From JAGLHV01 sp023143305 [NCBI: Clostridia bacterium] (lineage in GTDB: Bacteria; CBDUZB01; JAGLHV01), in the NCBI GenBank assembly GCA_030637025.1, contig DAOVVV010000022.1, forward strand, positions 1-45,449: 45,449 nt of DNA. Reading direction: 5' to 3'. The notes beneath the pieces are model-generated. The model made no database searches, was not told the DNA's origin, and saw only the letters and a list, made by a program, of their open reading frames with translations. The position numbers were made by a program, and so were the translations under genes. This document shows positions 19,241 to 26,845 of the stretch, one piece after another (position 1 is the stretch's first letter; each line of letters begins with the position of its first letter).

Positions 19241-20599
19241 CTAATTTAAAACTTTTTCTGCTGCTTCCTTAATACATTCCGCCAAAGTAGGATGAGCATA
19301 AACACTCTCAATCAAATCCACCACTTTTAATCCTCTATTCATAGCCAAAGAAATTAGATTAATCAATTCGCTTGCCTGAGCACCAACAATATGAACGCCT
19401 AAAATTTCCCCGTTATCTACATCGGAAATTACCTTTATAAAACCTTCTCTTTGGTCCAGAGTCAATGCTCTTCCATTAGCCATAAACATTGCTTTACCTA
19501 CTTTTACCGGCCTATTCCTGTTTTTAGCCTGGTTACAAGTTAAACCGATACTGGCTACTTCAGGATAAGTATATATGCATTCAGGAATTGCACGATAATT
19601 AAAAACTTTTTCTTTCCCACAAGCATTTTCTGCGGCAATCAATCCTTTTAAAGAAGCTAAATGAGCTAAATAAGGCCCCCCGGTAATATCTCCTGCTGCA
19701 TAAAAATTAGGAATATTTGTCTGCATTCTTTCATTTACTAAAATTTTTCCTTCCTGAGTTAAAATTCCTGCTTTCTGCAGACCAATATTATCCGTATTTA
19801 AATGCCGGCCAACAGCCACAACAACTTTATCCACCTGAAATTCCCGGCCATTGTCAAGTTTACAAATTAAAGAAGAGGAAGCATTTTTTATGCTTTCGAC
19901 CCTGGCATTAGTATAAACATCTATTCCTTTACGTGACAAAATATTAACCAGACAACGGGCTACTTCTTCATCCTTTCCGGGTAAAATCTGGGACATCATT
20001 TCTACTATTGTTACCTGGCTGCCTAACTGGCTGAATATACCGGCAAACTCACAACCAATTACCCCCCCCCCAACAATTAACATTTTTTTCGGAATACTGG
20101 ATAAATCCAAGACTTCATCACTATTAATTATATTTACATCTTCTTCTGCAAAAATAGACTTATTGGGTTTACTCCCTGTTGCAATAATAACATGTTTGGC
20201 TTTGAGAGGAAAAATTTTTTGGGAAATATTTACTTCTATTACATCAGGACTTTTTATAAAAGCTTCTCCCTTTATTAATTCTATCTTGTAATTCGTAAAT
20301 AAATAATTAATCCCCTGCCTTAATCTTTGAACAATTCTATTCTTTCGTTCTTTATACTTAGAAAAATCAACAAAAAAATCACTAATCTTTATCCCTAAAG
20401 AACCGGCTTTTTTAACTGTATGCACTACATGGGCATACTCTCTTAAAGCTTTAGTAGGAATACATCCTTTATTTAAACAAGTACCGCCTATAAAATCCCT
20501 TTCAATCACACAAACTTTTGCTCCCAATTGCCCTGCTCTTATCGCTGCCTGATAACCAGCCGGTCCCCCTCCCAAAATCACAATATCAAATTCTTGCAA
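19241..20599 (-). CDS. lpd: Dihydrolipoyl dehydrogenase
   Basis: Lpd is the flavoenzyme that reoxidises lipoamide in 2-oxoacid dehydrogenase or glycine cleavage complexes. The 452-residue protein shows the FAD motif ILGGGPAGYQAAIRAGQLG, the redox disulfide GGTCLNKGCIPTK (Cys41, Cys46), an NAD motif IVGGGVIGCEFAGIF, and the C-terminal active-site pair in YAHPTLAE. The start is a TTG at 20599 with AGGAG a few bases upstream; a TTG six codons further out lies over that ribosome site. No dehydrogenase, lipoyl protein or glycine cleavage gene is adjacent, so which complex it serves is unknown. Confidence 0.92.
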   Translation of the reverse strand: MQEFDIVILGGGPAGYQAAIRAGQLGAKVCVIERDFIGGTCLNKGCIPTKALREYAHVVHTVKKAGSLGIKISDFFVDFSKYKERKNRIVQRLRQGINYLFTNYKIELIKGEAFIKSPDVIEVNISQKIFPLKAKHVIIATGSKPNKSIFAEEDVNIINSDEVLDLSSIPKKMLIVGGGVIGCEFAGIFSQLGSQVTIVEMMSQILPGKDEEVARCLVNILSRKGIDVYTNARVESIKNASSSLICKLDNGREFQVDKVVVAVGRHLNTDNIGLQKAGILTQEGKILVNERMQTNIPNFYAAGDITGGPYLAHLASLKGLIAAENACGKEKVFNYRAIPECIYTYPEVASIGLTCNQAKNRNRPVKVGKAMFMANGRALTLDQREGFIKVISDVDNGEILGVHIVGAQASELINLISLAMNRGLKVVDLIESVYAHPTLAECIKEAAEKVLN

Positions 20600-20699
20600 A
20601 ATTTTTCTCCTAAACAATTCTTTTAAAAAATTTTCAGCAAAACATCAACAAACTTTTTCTGCTTTTCTATTTCCTTTTTAAAAAAATTCATGCCGTTTT

Positions 20700-20731
20700 A
20701 AGACAAAACCTGCACCTTTTTGGTACAGGTT
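20700..20731 (-). terminator. Rho-independent terminator after HU gene
   Basis: On the minus strand the sequence reads AACCTGTACC-AAAAA-GGTGCAGGTT followed by TTTGTCTT. That gives a ten-pair stem with one U-G pair, a five-base loop and a short T-run. It lies about 50 bases past the HU stop codon and before lpd, so it would end the HU transcript. Confidence 0.65.
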
Positions 20732-20782
20732 AAATCTCTTTCTTTAATATTTTAAAGAAATTAGTCTTATTTACTCAGCCTA

Positions 20783-21055
20783 TTACTTTATTTCTTTTTT
20801 TAGTCCTGAGCTGACTTTGAAAGCAATTCTTTTACCTGCAGGAACCTGGATAATTTCACCCGTTTTAGGATTTCTGGCTGCCCGTGCTTTGCGTTCTTTA
20901 ACCTTAAAAATGCCTAAACCGGCAAGAGCTATGTCATCGCCTGCCTTTAAGCTTCCTATAACAGTGTTTATTAGCGATTCTACTGCTTTTTTTGCCTCTG
21001 ATACTTTTAGCTGGGAATCCTGAGCTACTTTCTCAATTAACTCCATTTTGTTCAT
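20783..21055 (-). CDS. hup: HU-family DNA-binding protein
   Basis: This 90-residue protein is a full-length HU/IHF family nucleoid protein that bends DNA as a dimer. It begins MNKMELIEKVAQDSQL, with the dimerisation helices and then GLGIFKVKERKARAARNPKTGE. The latter includes the RNPKTGE motif at the DNA-inserting arm with its conserved proline. GGAGGAAAGTATAA stands before the ATG. The sequence is closer to generic HU than to IHF. A terminator at 20700-20731 ends the unit. Confidence 0.95.
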   Translation of the reverse strand: MNKMELIEKVAQDSQLKVSEAKKAVESLINTVIGSLKAGDDIALAGLGIFKVKERKARAARNPKTGEIIQVPAGKRIAFKVSSGLKKEIK

Positions 21056-21111
21056 TTATACTTTCCTCCTTTTTTAAATTATTTATTTATAATGAATTTA
21101 AATTTTGATTA

Positions 21112-21201
21112 CTATTTGTTTTTATGTCTCATTTTCCGTAAAAATTTTTTACGCTTATGAGTACGAATCTTTTGTAACTTTCTCCTCCTCCCATGCGGCA
21201 T
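21112..21201 (-). CDS. 29-residue basic protein, mS38/DUF1713-like
   Basis: This very short gene encodes 29 residues, more than half of them lysine, arginine or histidine: it begins MPHGRRRKLQKIRTHKRKK and ends RKMRHKNK. The pattern KxRTHKRKKxxRKxRHK resembles the small bacterial proteins of the AURKAIP1/COX24 (DUF1713) family, related to mitochondrial ribosomal protein mS38. A strong ribosome site (GGGAGGAGGGAAAT) precedes the ATG. It lies between tRNA-Gln and the HU gene, in line with a translation role. The gene is likely real; the family assignment is by motif only. Confidence 0.7.
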   Translation of the reverse strand: MPHGRRRKLQKIRTHKRKKFLRKMRHKNK

Positions 21202-21249
21202 ATTTCCCTCCTCCCTTTATCTACCTATTAAACGATTATGAATAAACAC

Positions 21250-21321
21250 CTCTGGGGCTAGGAATCGAACCTAGAATGGGAGAATCAAAATCTCCTGTGT
21301 TGCCAATTACACCACCCCAGA
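21250..21321 (-). tRNA. tRNA-Gln (anticodon TTG)
   Basis: The minus strand folds as a complete tRNA. The acceptor stem is TCTGGGG (from 21321) with CCCCAGA (ending 21251), the D arm includes GTGTAATTGGCAAC, the anticodon stem is GGAGA-TCTCC around the loop TTTTGAT, and the T arm is CTAGGTTCGAATCCTAG. The anticodon TTG reads CAA and CAG glutamine codons. The discriminator base is G and the CCA end is not encoded, as GTG follows. Confidence 0.97.
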
Positions 21322-21459
21322 AAATAAATTCATTTTTTATTAAGCAACCCTGCTTTCCCACTTAGGATCCACATCCCCAAACAAAAAAACATCGCATTAT
21401 TTTTTATTCTTTTATTTTAAAAAAATTTCCGGTTTTATTTTTATTTATAAAAAACTTTT

Positions 21460-21840
21460 TTAAAAATTTGTATTTTTAAAATCACTTGATGGAATAGATT
21501 CTGGAGATTCTTTGACTTCTTCACCTCCACCTCCACCTCCACCTTCACCGGAACTATTATTTTTTTCTCCGCTAAAATTACCGGGTTCTTTTAACTTCTC
21601 GTGATAAGCCAGAAGAACCTTGTCTTCAATAATTTTCCGTGTTTCGTTATTCACTGGATGAGCAACATCCTTATGTGTTCCGTCAGCCATTTTACGACTG
21701 GGCATAGCTACAAAAAGACCACTTTGCCCTTGAATAACTTTAAGATTCCGTACTACAAAACAATTATCAAAAGTAATAGTAACATACGCCTTTAACTTCT
21801 CTTCATTCCTGGGAAATACCCTTACCTCAGTAATCTCCAT
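21460..21840 (-). CDS. spoVG: SpoVG-family regulator
   Basis: SpoVG is a small nucleic-acid-binding regulator. The first 85 or so residues are a standard SpoVG domain: MEITEVRVFPRNEEKLKAYV, then ITFDNCFVVRNLKVIQG, LFVAMPSRKMADGTHKDVAHP and NNETRKIIEDKVL. A tail of about 40 residues follows, rich in Gly, Ser and Glu, with seven glycines in a row encoded by repeated GGAGGT units. The start at 21840 has AGGAGG four bases upstream; the frame upstream of it overlaps that ribosome site. It follows ispE by about 125 bases, a neighbourhood also seen in Gram-positive bacteria, though here the cell is diderm. Confidence 0.93.
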   Translation of the reverse strand: MEITEVRVFPRNEEKLKAYVTITFDNCFVVRNLKVIQGQSGLFVAMPSRKMADGTHKDVAHPVNNETRKIIEDKVLLAYHEKLKEPGNFSGEKNNSSGEGGGGGGGEEVKESPESIPSSDFKNTNF

Positions 21841-21965
21841 TTTTCCTCCTACCATTTCGTTGTTTTATTTACCAAAAGCATCATGCTATTCTCAAATACT
21901 CAGCTCCTTTTCTAAACAAAACCTTTCATTTTTTACAGCAGAAACCTCAGGTATCTTCTTGTTTA

Positions 21966-22814
21966 TTATACCGTTTTTACTAAATATATAGTAGCGGCAT
22001 ATTTCTTATTTAACTTCCCTTTTAACCTTTCTCCCTCCTTTCTATCTTTAACTATCCCGAAAAGAGAAGACCCTGTTCCTGAAACCAAACAGCCCAGAAT
22101 ATTCTCTTCTTTTAATAAATCCTCTTTTATTTTCCTCATTTGAGGATAAAGCATAAAAACTTTTTCTTCTAATTTATTAAAAAGATTATCCGCTATTTTA
22201 TAAGTATTACCTAAATAATCTAAAATAATGCTTATTTTATTATTATTTCTTTTTTTTGTCAACCTAAAATTTAATTTTTGGTAAATTTCTTTAGTGGAAA
22301 TAGCAAAATCAGGACAAACTAATAAAACCCAAAAAAACGGTTTATTAGAAAGAACTGTTAATTTTTCTCCTCGTCCTCTAGCTAAACATCTCCCTCCCTG
22401 AAGAAAAAAAGGAACATCCGAACCTATTTTTTCTCCCAGGCCAAACAATTCTTTAAGGGATAAGTTCAAATTCCACATTTTATTCAAACCAAGGAGAACC
22501 GTTGCGGCATTAGAAGACCCCCCTCCTAATCCGCCCCCGACAGGGATTCTTTTTTTTATTTCTATCTGTACCCCTTTTTTTATCCCTGCATAATGCCTGA
22601 GTAATTTTGCCGCTTTATAAGCTAAATTTCTTTCATCCAACGGTAACCATGGATAATCACTACTTAATAATATTTTTTCAGGATAATCCTTTAAATAAAT
22701 CGAATCGTATAAATTAACGGTCTGAAAAATGGTCTCAATTTCATGATACCCGTCTTCCCTTTTTCTTTTTATATCGAGGAAAAGATTTATCTTAGCATAA
22801 GACTTTAATTTCAT
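21966..22814 (-). CDS. ispE: 4-diphosphocytidyl-2-C-methyl-D-erythritol kinase
   Basis: IspE phosphorylates CDP-methylerythritol in the non-mevalonate isoprenoid pathway. The 282-residue GHMP kinase begins MKLKSYAKINLFLDI, has the ATP loop PVGGGLGGGSSNAATVLLGL and the substrate-site IGSDVPFFLQGG, and ends with the third motif VSGTGSSLFGIV. The start is at the second of two adjacent ATGs (22814), seven bases from AGGTGG; the first (22817) is nearly as good. A longer frame to 22874 adds an unconserved segment and is rejected. Upstream lie a family 2 element and the LolB-like gene. Confidence 0.94.
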   Translation of the reverse strand: MKLKSYAKINLFLDIKRKREDGYHEIETIFQTVNLYDSIYLKDYPEKILLSSDYPWLPLDERNLAYKAAKLLRHYAGIKKGVQIEIKKRIPVGGGLGGGSSNAATVLLGLNKMWNLNLSLKELFGLGEKIGSDVPFFLQGGRCLARGRGEKLTVLSNKPFFWVLLVCPDFAISTKEIYQKLNFRLTKKRNNNKISIILDYLGNTYKIADNLFNKLEEKVFMLYPQMRKIKEDLLKEENILGCLVSGTGSSLFGIVKDRKEGERLKGKLNKKYAATIYLVKTV

Positions 22815-22885
22815 CATAAAACCACCTAATAACCAACTTCCCACCTTAAAGATTGGCAGGCAAGAAGGCTTCACCCTTACTTTTT

Positions 22886-23050
22886 AGAATAAAGGTAAAA
22901 TATGTTTTGAACGACTTAGCAAATTTTAGCAAAAATTAGCGTTAAAAAAATAAGCTTGTCTGAGCAAAGCGAGTTGCTTATTTTTAGCTTGTTTTTGCGT
23001 GCCCGCAGGGTAAAATTATGCGTTTAGAGAAAAACATATTGTACCTTTGT
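22886..23050. mobile_element. MITE-like element, family 2, copy B
   Basis: This is a full-length copy of about 165 bases between the LolB-like gene and ispE. It starts GAATAAAGGTAAAATATGTTTT and ends AAAACATATTGTACCTTTGT, which are imperfect inverted repeats. The centre forms a perfect ten-pair stem, AAAAATAAGC with GCTTATTTTT, around TTGTCTGAGCAAAGCGAGTT. Copy C at 26631-26799 is about as long and closely similar. The remaining part of the 319-base gap (to 23133) is AT-rich, with no gene visible. Confidence 0.75.
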
Positions 23051-23133
23051 TCCCCCCCTTGACTCATAAACTACGTCACAAATAGTCATAAATGATATTT
23101 GACTATTGTATGACTTTTGACAATTCTTTCTGC

Positions 23134-23949
23134 TTATAAGCCACTATAACTTTTCTTTTCTGTCTTCTGTAAAGTAGTAGGTGATAAATTAAATATTTCT
23201 TCTTTCAACCCTTTATTTACAACTACTTTTTTTAAATATATCAAAATATCTAATTTTTCTGTCTCCTGATTCTCTATAGTTTCAGCAAACCAGGGAAATT
23301 CCCGTCTTAATTGTTGCCAATCAAAAATTTGAATTCTAATTTTATGCGGCACTAATATTTTGTCTGTTTTTTTAAAGATTTTAAAATCTATTTTACTAAG
23401 CGTTTGGCCTGCGTCATTAAATAATTCTATTTTTTTTATTATTAATTTACGTTTATCCACCCAAATTTTTTTATTATTCTTATAAAAAATATAATTTTTA
23501 CGGGTTTGATCAATTATTTCAAAACCATCTAATAATACCTTTTGTCCGAGATTTAAAAAAGATGTCTTTTCTCCACCTTCAATATTACAGATAATTCCTT
23601 TTCCATAAAAATAAATCTTTATTCCCTTATTCATTAAAAATACTGCCCGGGGAACGCCGAACCATCCCATAAAATTTATTTTTAATAAATCAGGCGTTTT
23701 ATAAAAAAAATACCCTTTTTGAATTATCCGTTTATCCCCTATTTTTATATCAAGATTAATATGTCCGGATAAATCTTTTATTTTTCGACAATTATAATTT
23801 ATTTTATTAATTAATGTAGTCTTTTCTTGTATATCAGTTATTAAAATCTTATGGCCGGCACAACCCAATAAAAAAAAACTACACCAAAGATATAAACAGA
23901 AAAAAAACCCTTTTTGATAAACTACTGTCTTCCGGTAAAATTCAATCAT
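23134..23949 (-). CDS. LolB-like outer membrane lipoprotein
   Basis: This 271-residue protein has a lipoprotein signal: a hydrophobic segment ending in FFLLGC with Cys30 as the lipid-bearing residue. The remainder is rich in alternating hydrophobic residues, as in the half-open barrel of LolA/LolB proteins: DLSGHINLDIKIGDKRI, GYFFYKTPDLLKINFMGWFG, then KKIWVDKRKLIIKKIELF. LolB-type proteins receive lipoproteins from LolA and insert them in the outer membrane. Sequence match is weak, and a DUF4292-type lipoprotein is the alternative. The neighbours help: TPR protein upstream and ispE downstream, as in gammaproteobacteria. AAGGGGA precedes the ATG. Confidence 0.65.
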   Translation of the reverse strand: MIEFYRKTVVYQKGFFFCLYLWCSFFLLGCAGHKILITDIQEKTTLINKINYNCRKIKDLSGHINLDIKIGDKRIIQKGYFFYKTPDLLKINFMGWFGVPRAVFLMNKGIKIYFYGKGIICNIEGGEKTSFLNLGQKVLLDGFEIIDQTRKNYIFYKNNKKIWVDKRKLIIKKIELFNDAGQTLSKIDFKIFKKTDKILVPHKIRIQIFDWQQLRREFPWFAETIENQETEKLDILIYLKKVVVNKGLKEEIFNLSPTTLQKTEKKSYSGL

Positions 23950-23999
23950 CTGTCCCCTTTTTTTGCATACCTTTCTTTACCCTTAATCTTTAGCCTTTC

Positions 24000-24107
24000 G
24001 GGCGACCAAGGGTCGCCCCTACTCTGGTCATATTTATCATAAATTATGTTAAACTATTTTTCAATTGCTTTTTTTAAAATCCCCCTAACCCCCTTTTTCA
24101 AAGGGGG
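24000..24107. repeat. Two small palindromes
   Basis: Two palindromes lie between the TPR gene and the LolB-like gene. GGGCGACC-AAG-GGTCGCCC at 24000-24018 is a perfect eight-pair hairpin. CCCCCTTT-TTC-AAAGGGGG at 24089-24107 is another, preceded by CCCCCTAA. Both are of the short palindromic kind that is scattered in many bacterial genomes. Neither is followed by a T-run in the direction of the genes. Confidence 0.5.
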
Positions 24108-24114
24108 CAAACTG

Positions 24115-24153
24115 AAAAATAAAGGTGAAATGTGTTTTAAACGACTTCGTTTT
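24115..24153. repeat. Family 2 element end, partial copy D
   Basis: AAAATAAAGGTGAAATGTG and then TTTTAAACGACTTCG match the left terminal region of the family 2 elements at 18681, 22886 and 26631. The match stops after about 35-40 bases and no right end is present. The fragment ends just before the stop codon of the TPR gene, so insertion or decay of an element may have set that gene's 3' end. Confidence 0.5.
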
Positions 24154-24159
24154 TGGGCA

Positions 24160-25776
24160 CTACTTAGTAAAAGAATTATTAGTACTTACTTTATTAGGCA
24201 TTGTTTTTTGTGCCTTTTCAATTTTTCTTTTTATTTCTTCTTTTCCGGCTTTAAGCTTCAAAGACTTTTTCCAACTAGAAATAGCCTTTTTGTTTTTTTT
24301 AAGAGCAATATAAGCATCTCCCAAATGATCCCAAACAATAGCATCTGAAATCAATTTTACAGCTTTTTCCAATTCTTTAACTGCTTTTTTATATTTATTC
24401 ATTTTATAATAAACCCACCCTAAACTATCTCTGTATGCCCCATTTCCAGGATTAATTTTTAAAGCCTTTTTTGTCATCTTTAACGCTTCCTCCAGTTTTA
24501 TTCCCCGCTCTGCCCAGGAATAACCTATATAATTATAAGCAGCTGCATTTTTAGGGTTTATCTCTACAGCTTTAAGAAATTTCTTCAATGAACTTTCTCT
24601 TTCCCCTAATTTATCATAAACAATCCCCAGCTGAAAATATGCTTCTTCATTATTTGGATTTATTTTTATTATCTCCCGAAAAATATCCCTGGCTTTTATA
24701 TATTCACTCATTTGTTCATATACTAATCCTAAAAAAAGCCAGCAATCATTATTTTTTGGGTCCATTTTAAGTGCTTGATGCAAAACATCTATTGCTTTTT
24801 GGTATTTTTTCAATCGATTATATAAATAAGCTAAATGAATATATGTCTGGGTAAGAGATACATTGTTCTTTATTACTTTTTCAAAGAAAGAGCAAGCTTT
24901 TTCCCACTCTTTTTGCTCTTCATAAATCAAAGCTAAAGAATAAAGGGCAGTCAAATTATCAGAATTTATTTCTAAAGTATTAAGAAACGCTTTTTGGGCT
25001 TTAGTATTGTTTTTTGTTTCATAATACAGTAGACCTATTTTATTATGAATTGCCGGATTGTTAAAATCAATTTTAACACATTTCTCATAATGTAGAAGTG
25101 CTTTATCATATTCTTTTTCCTGCTCATAAATACGTGCTAAGGAAAGATGGGCTAAAAAATAATCATTATTTATTTCAATTGCTTTTTTATACAAAGCAAC
25201 AGCTTTTCTTTTTTTGCCACACCGTTCATAACTTAAGCCCATATTATAATATATTTCAGAATGCTCTCCGGATAATTTTAAAAATCTATCATAAGCAGCA
25301 ATCGCTTTCTTATACATTCCAGATTGAAAATAAAGCGAACCAAGATAAAAATAGACTTCTTTCTGGTTTTTGTTTAATGACATTATTTTTTCAAAAATAC
25401 TGATAGCTTCTTCTATCCTCCCCACCCCCGAATAAATACTCGCTTTTATTAACAACGCAGATATATTTTCTTTTTCTTCTTTCAATATTATCTCTATTTC
25501 TACTAATGCATTCTTATAATCTCCTAATTCCAGATATAAATCCGCTAATTCTTTATGCAACGATAAGGTCTCTGAATAAATGAGACTTTTTCTATATTCA
25601 TAAATAGCTTTTTCAATTTCACCTTCTCTTTCATACAGAAGCCCCATCATATAATGTTCACAAGCATACGGATTAATTGTATCCTTCCCAAAAGAAAAAG
25701 AGACAACAGATAAAACAATTATAAAACACAAAAAAAATAATCTTTTTAAAACTAAAAATTTCCTTTTTCCATCCAT
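24160..25776 (-). CDS. Exported TPR-repeat protein
   Basis: The 538-residue protein has an N-terminal signal or anchor (KRLFFLCFIIVLSVVSFSFG, about residues 11-30) and is otherwise a chain of tetratricopeptide repeats to near residue 520, fourteen or so by length. Typical units are AYFQLGIVYDKLGERESSLKKF and NYIGYSWAERGIKLEEAL. TPR stacks bind other proteins; here the protein should be periplasmic or envelope-associated. It is followed by the LolB-like lipoprotein and ispE. AAGGAGATATAAAA precedes the ATG. The last dozen residues (KVSTNNSFTK) are not TPR and lie next to a repeat fragment. The partner is unknown. Confidence 0.85.
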   Translation of the reverse strand: MDGKRKFLVLKRLFFLCFIIVLSVVSFSFGKDTINPYACEHYMMGLLYEREGEIEKAIYEYRKSLIYSETLSLHKELADLYLELGDYKNALVEIEIILKEEKENISALLIKASIYSGVGRIEEAISIFEKIMSLNKNQKEVYFYLGSLYFQSGMYKKAIAAYDRFLKLSGEHSEIYYNMGLSYERCGKKRKAVALYKKAIEINNDYFLAHLSLARIYEQEKEYDKALLHYEKCVKIDFNNPAIHNKIGLLYYETKNNTKAQKAFLNTLEINSDNLTALYSLALIYEEQKEWEKACSFFEKVIKNNVSLTQTYIHLAYLYNRLKKYQKAIDVLHQALKMDPKNNDCWLFLGLVYEQMSEYIKARDIFREIIKINPNNEEAYFQLGIVYDKLGERESSLKKFLKAVEINPKNAAAYNYIGYSWAERGIKLEEALKMTKKALKINPGNGAYRDSLGWVYYKMNKYKKAVKELEKAVKLISDAIVWDHLGDAYIALKKNKKAISSWKKSLKLKAGKEEIKRKIEKAQKTMPNKVSTNNSFTK

Positions 25777-26003
25777 TTTTATATCTCCTTTTTATTTTCG
25801 ATGTTGTCAAAAACCACGTATAAACATTCTTTTTTGACTTTTGAATACATCATTTAGTCTTGTGCCTATGAACTATCTTTTGTCTTTGTTTTTAATTTAC
25901 TATTTACTTACCTGCTTGCCCGCCAGTTTTTAAGGCGGATTTAGCATTTAGAGTTTCGAATTTAGAGGGTTTTTTCTAACTCCCGTCTCCTAAACAATCT
26001 CTT

Positions 26004-26501
26004 CTAAATTTGCTTTCCATATCTTCGTAAAATTAATTTAATTAAATCCCTTGTTGCATGTTTTTTTTTATCCCCGGAAATACCAACTTTACCACCGTAA
26101 GAAAAAACTACCTCTCTCTCCGGGACAGTTTGAGGGGTATAATCAGTACCTTTTAAGTGAATATCCGGTTTTAAAGCTAACAAAACAGAAGAAACATCTC
26201 TACCCGAAAATAAAACAACAAAATCCACACATTCCAAACCGGCAATAATTCTTGCCCGTTCGTTTTGCGGAATAATAGGGCGATTAGAATCTTTTATTTT
26301 TTTTATAGACAAATCATTATTTATAGCTACAATTAAAACATCTCCTTTTTTTCCGGCCCCCTCCAAATAACGTATATGCCCCACATGTAAAAGATCAAAA
26401 CATCCGTTAGTTAAAATAATTTTATTTTTTTCTTTTCTTAATTGATTTATGATTTTTTTCAACTCCCCTAAAGTTTTAATTTTATTTTTAGTCATAATCA
26501 T
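26004..26501 (-). CDS. rfaE2: D-glycero-beta-D-manno-heptose 1-phosphate adenylyltransferase
   Basis: RfaE2 transfers AMP to heptose 1-phosphate to make ADP-heptose for LPS. The protein is 165 residues and matches the C-terminal domain of HldE: ILTNGCFDLLHVGHIRYLEGAG carries the HxGH nucleotidyltransferase motif, and later come RIIAGLECVDFVVLF and the terminal KKKHATRDLIK. The start is taken at 26501 (MIMTKNKIKTLGELKKII), with AGGG six bases upstream; a GTG at 26573 would add 24 unconserved residues. In many bacteria this is fused to the kinase; here the kinase is a separate gene, 344 bases upstream. Confidence 0.92.
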   Translation of the reverse strand: MIMTKNKIKTLGELKKIINQLRKEKNKIILTNGCFDLLHVGHIRYLEGAGKKGDVLIVAINNDLSIKKIKDSNRPIIPQNERARIIAGLECVDFVVLFSGRDVSSVLLALKPDIHLKGTDYTPQTVPEREVVFSYGGKVGISGDKKKHATRDLIKLILRRYGKQI

Positions 26502-26845
26502 TCTTAACCCTGTCCATAAATTTTTTGGTTCTTTTGCAAATAAACTAAAAACAAAGAATAGTCTATAGTTCACAGTCGATAGTCCATAGACAAAAACAAA
26601 AAAATCAACTATCTAACAAAACTAATTAGAAAAAATAAAGGCAAAATTTGTTTTGAACGACTTAGCAAATTTTAGTAAAAATAAGCGTTTAAAAAATGAG
26701 CTTGTCTGAGCAAAGCGAGTTGCTCATTTTTAGCTTGTTTTTGCGTGCCCGAAGGGTAAAATTATGCGTTTAGTGAAAAATATATTTTGGCTTTATTAAA
26801 CAATTTTTTATTTAAAAAAACAAAGCAGGTAAATATTATCCCCCG
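26502..26845. other. Gap between rfaE1 and rfaE2
   Basis: About half of this 344-base gap is a family 2 element (26631-26799). The stretch 26560-26590 carries a loose inverted repeat, GTCTAT with ATAGAC. I see no gene, terminator or strong promoter, so whether the two heptose genes share a transcript is uncertain. Confidence 0.5.
26631..26799. mobile_element. MITE-like element, family 2, copy C
   Basis: This is a full-length copy of about 169 bases. Its left end AAAATAAAGGCAAAATTTG and right end ATATATTTTGGCTTTATT are inverted repeats. The central stem is AAAAATGAGC with GCTCATTTTT around the same TTGTCTGAGCAAAGCGAGTT loop as copy B. Compared with copy B, one A-T pair has become G-C on both sides of the stem. 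It separates rfaE1 from rfaE2. Confidence 0.75.

Noticed and set aside
22815-22874. Upstream extension of ispE
   Set aside because: The extra 20 residues are not part of the GHMP kinase N-terminus and cover the AGGTGG site.
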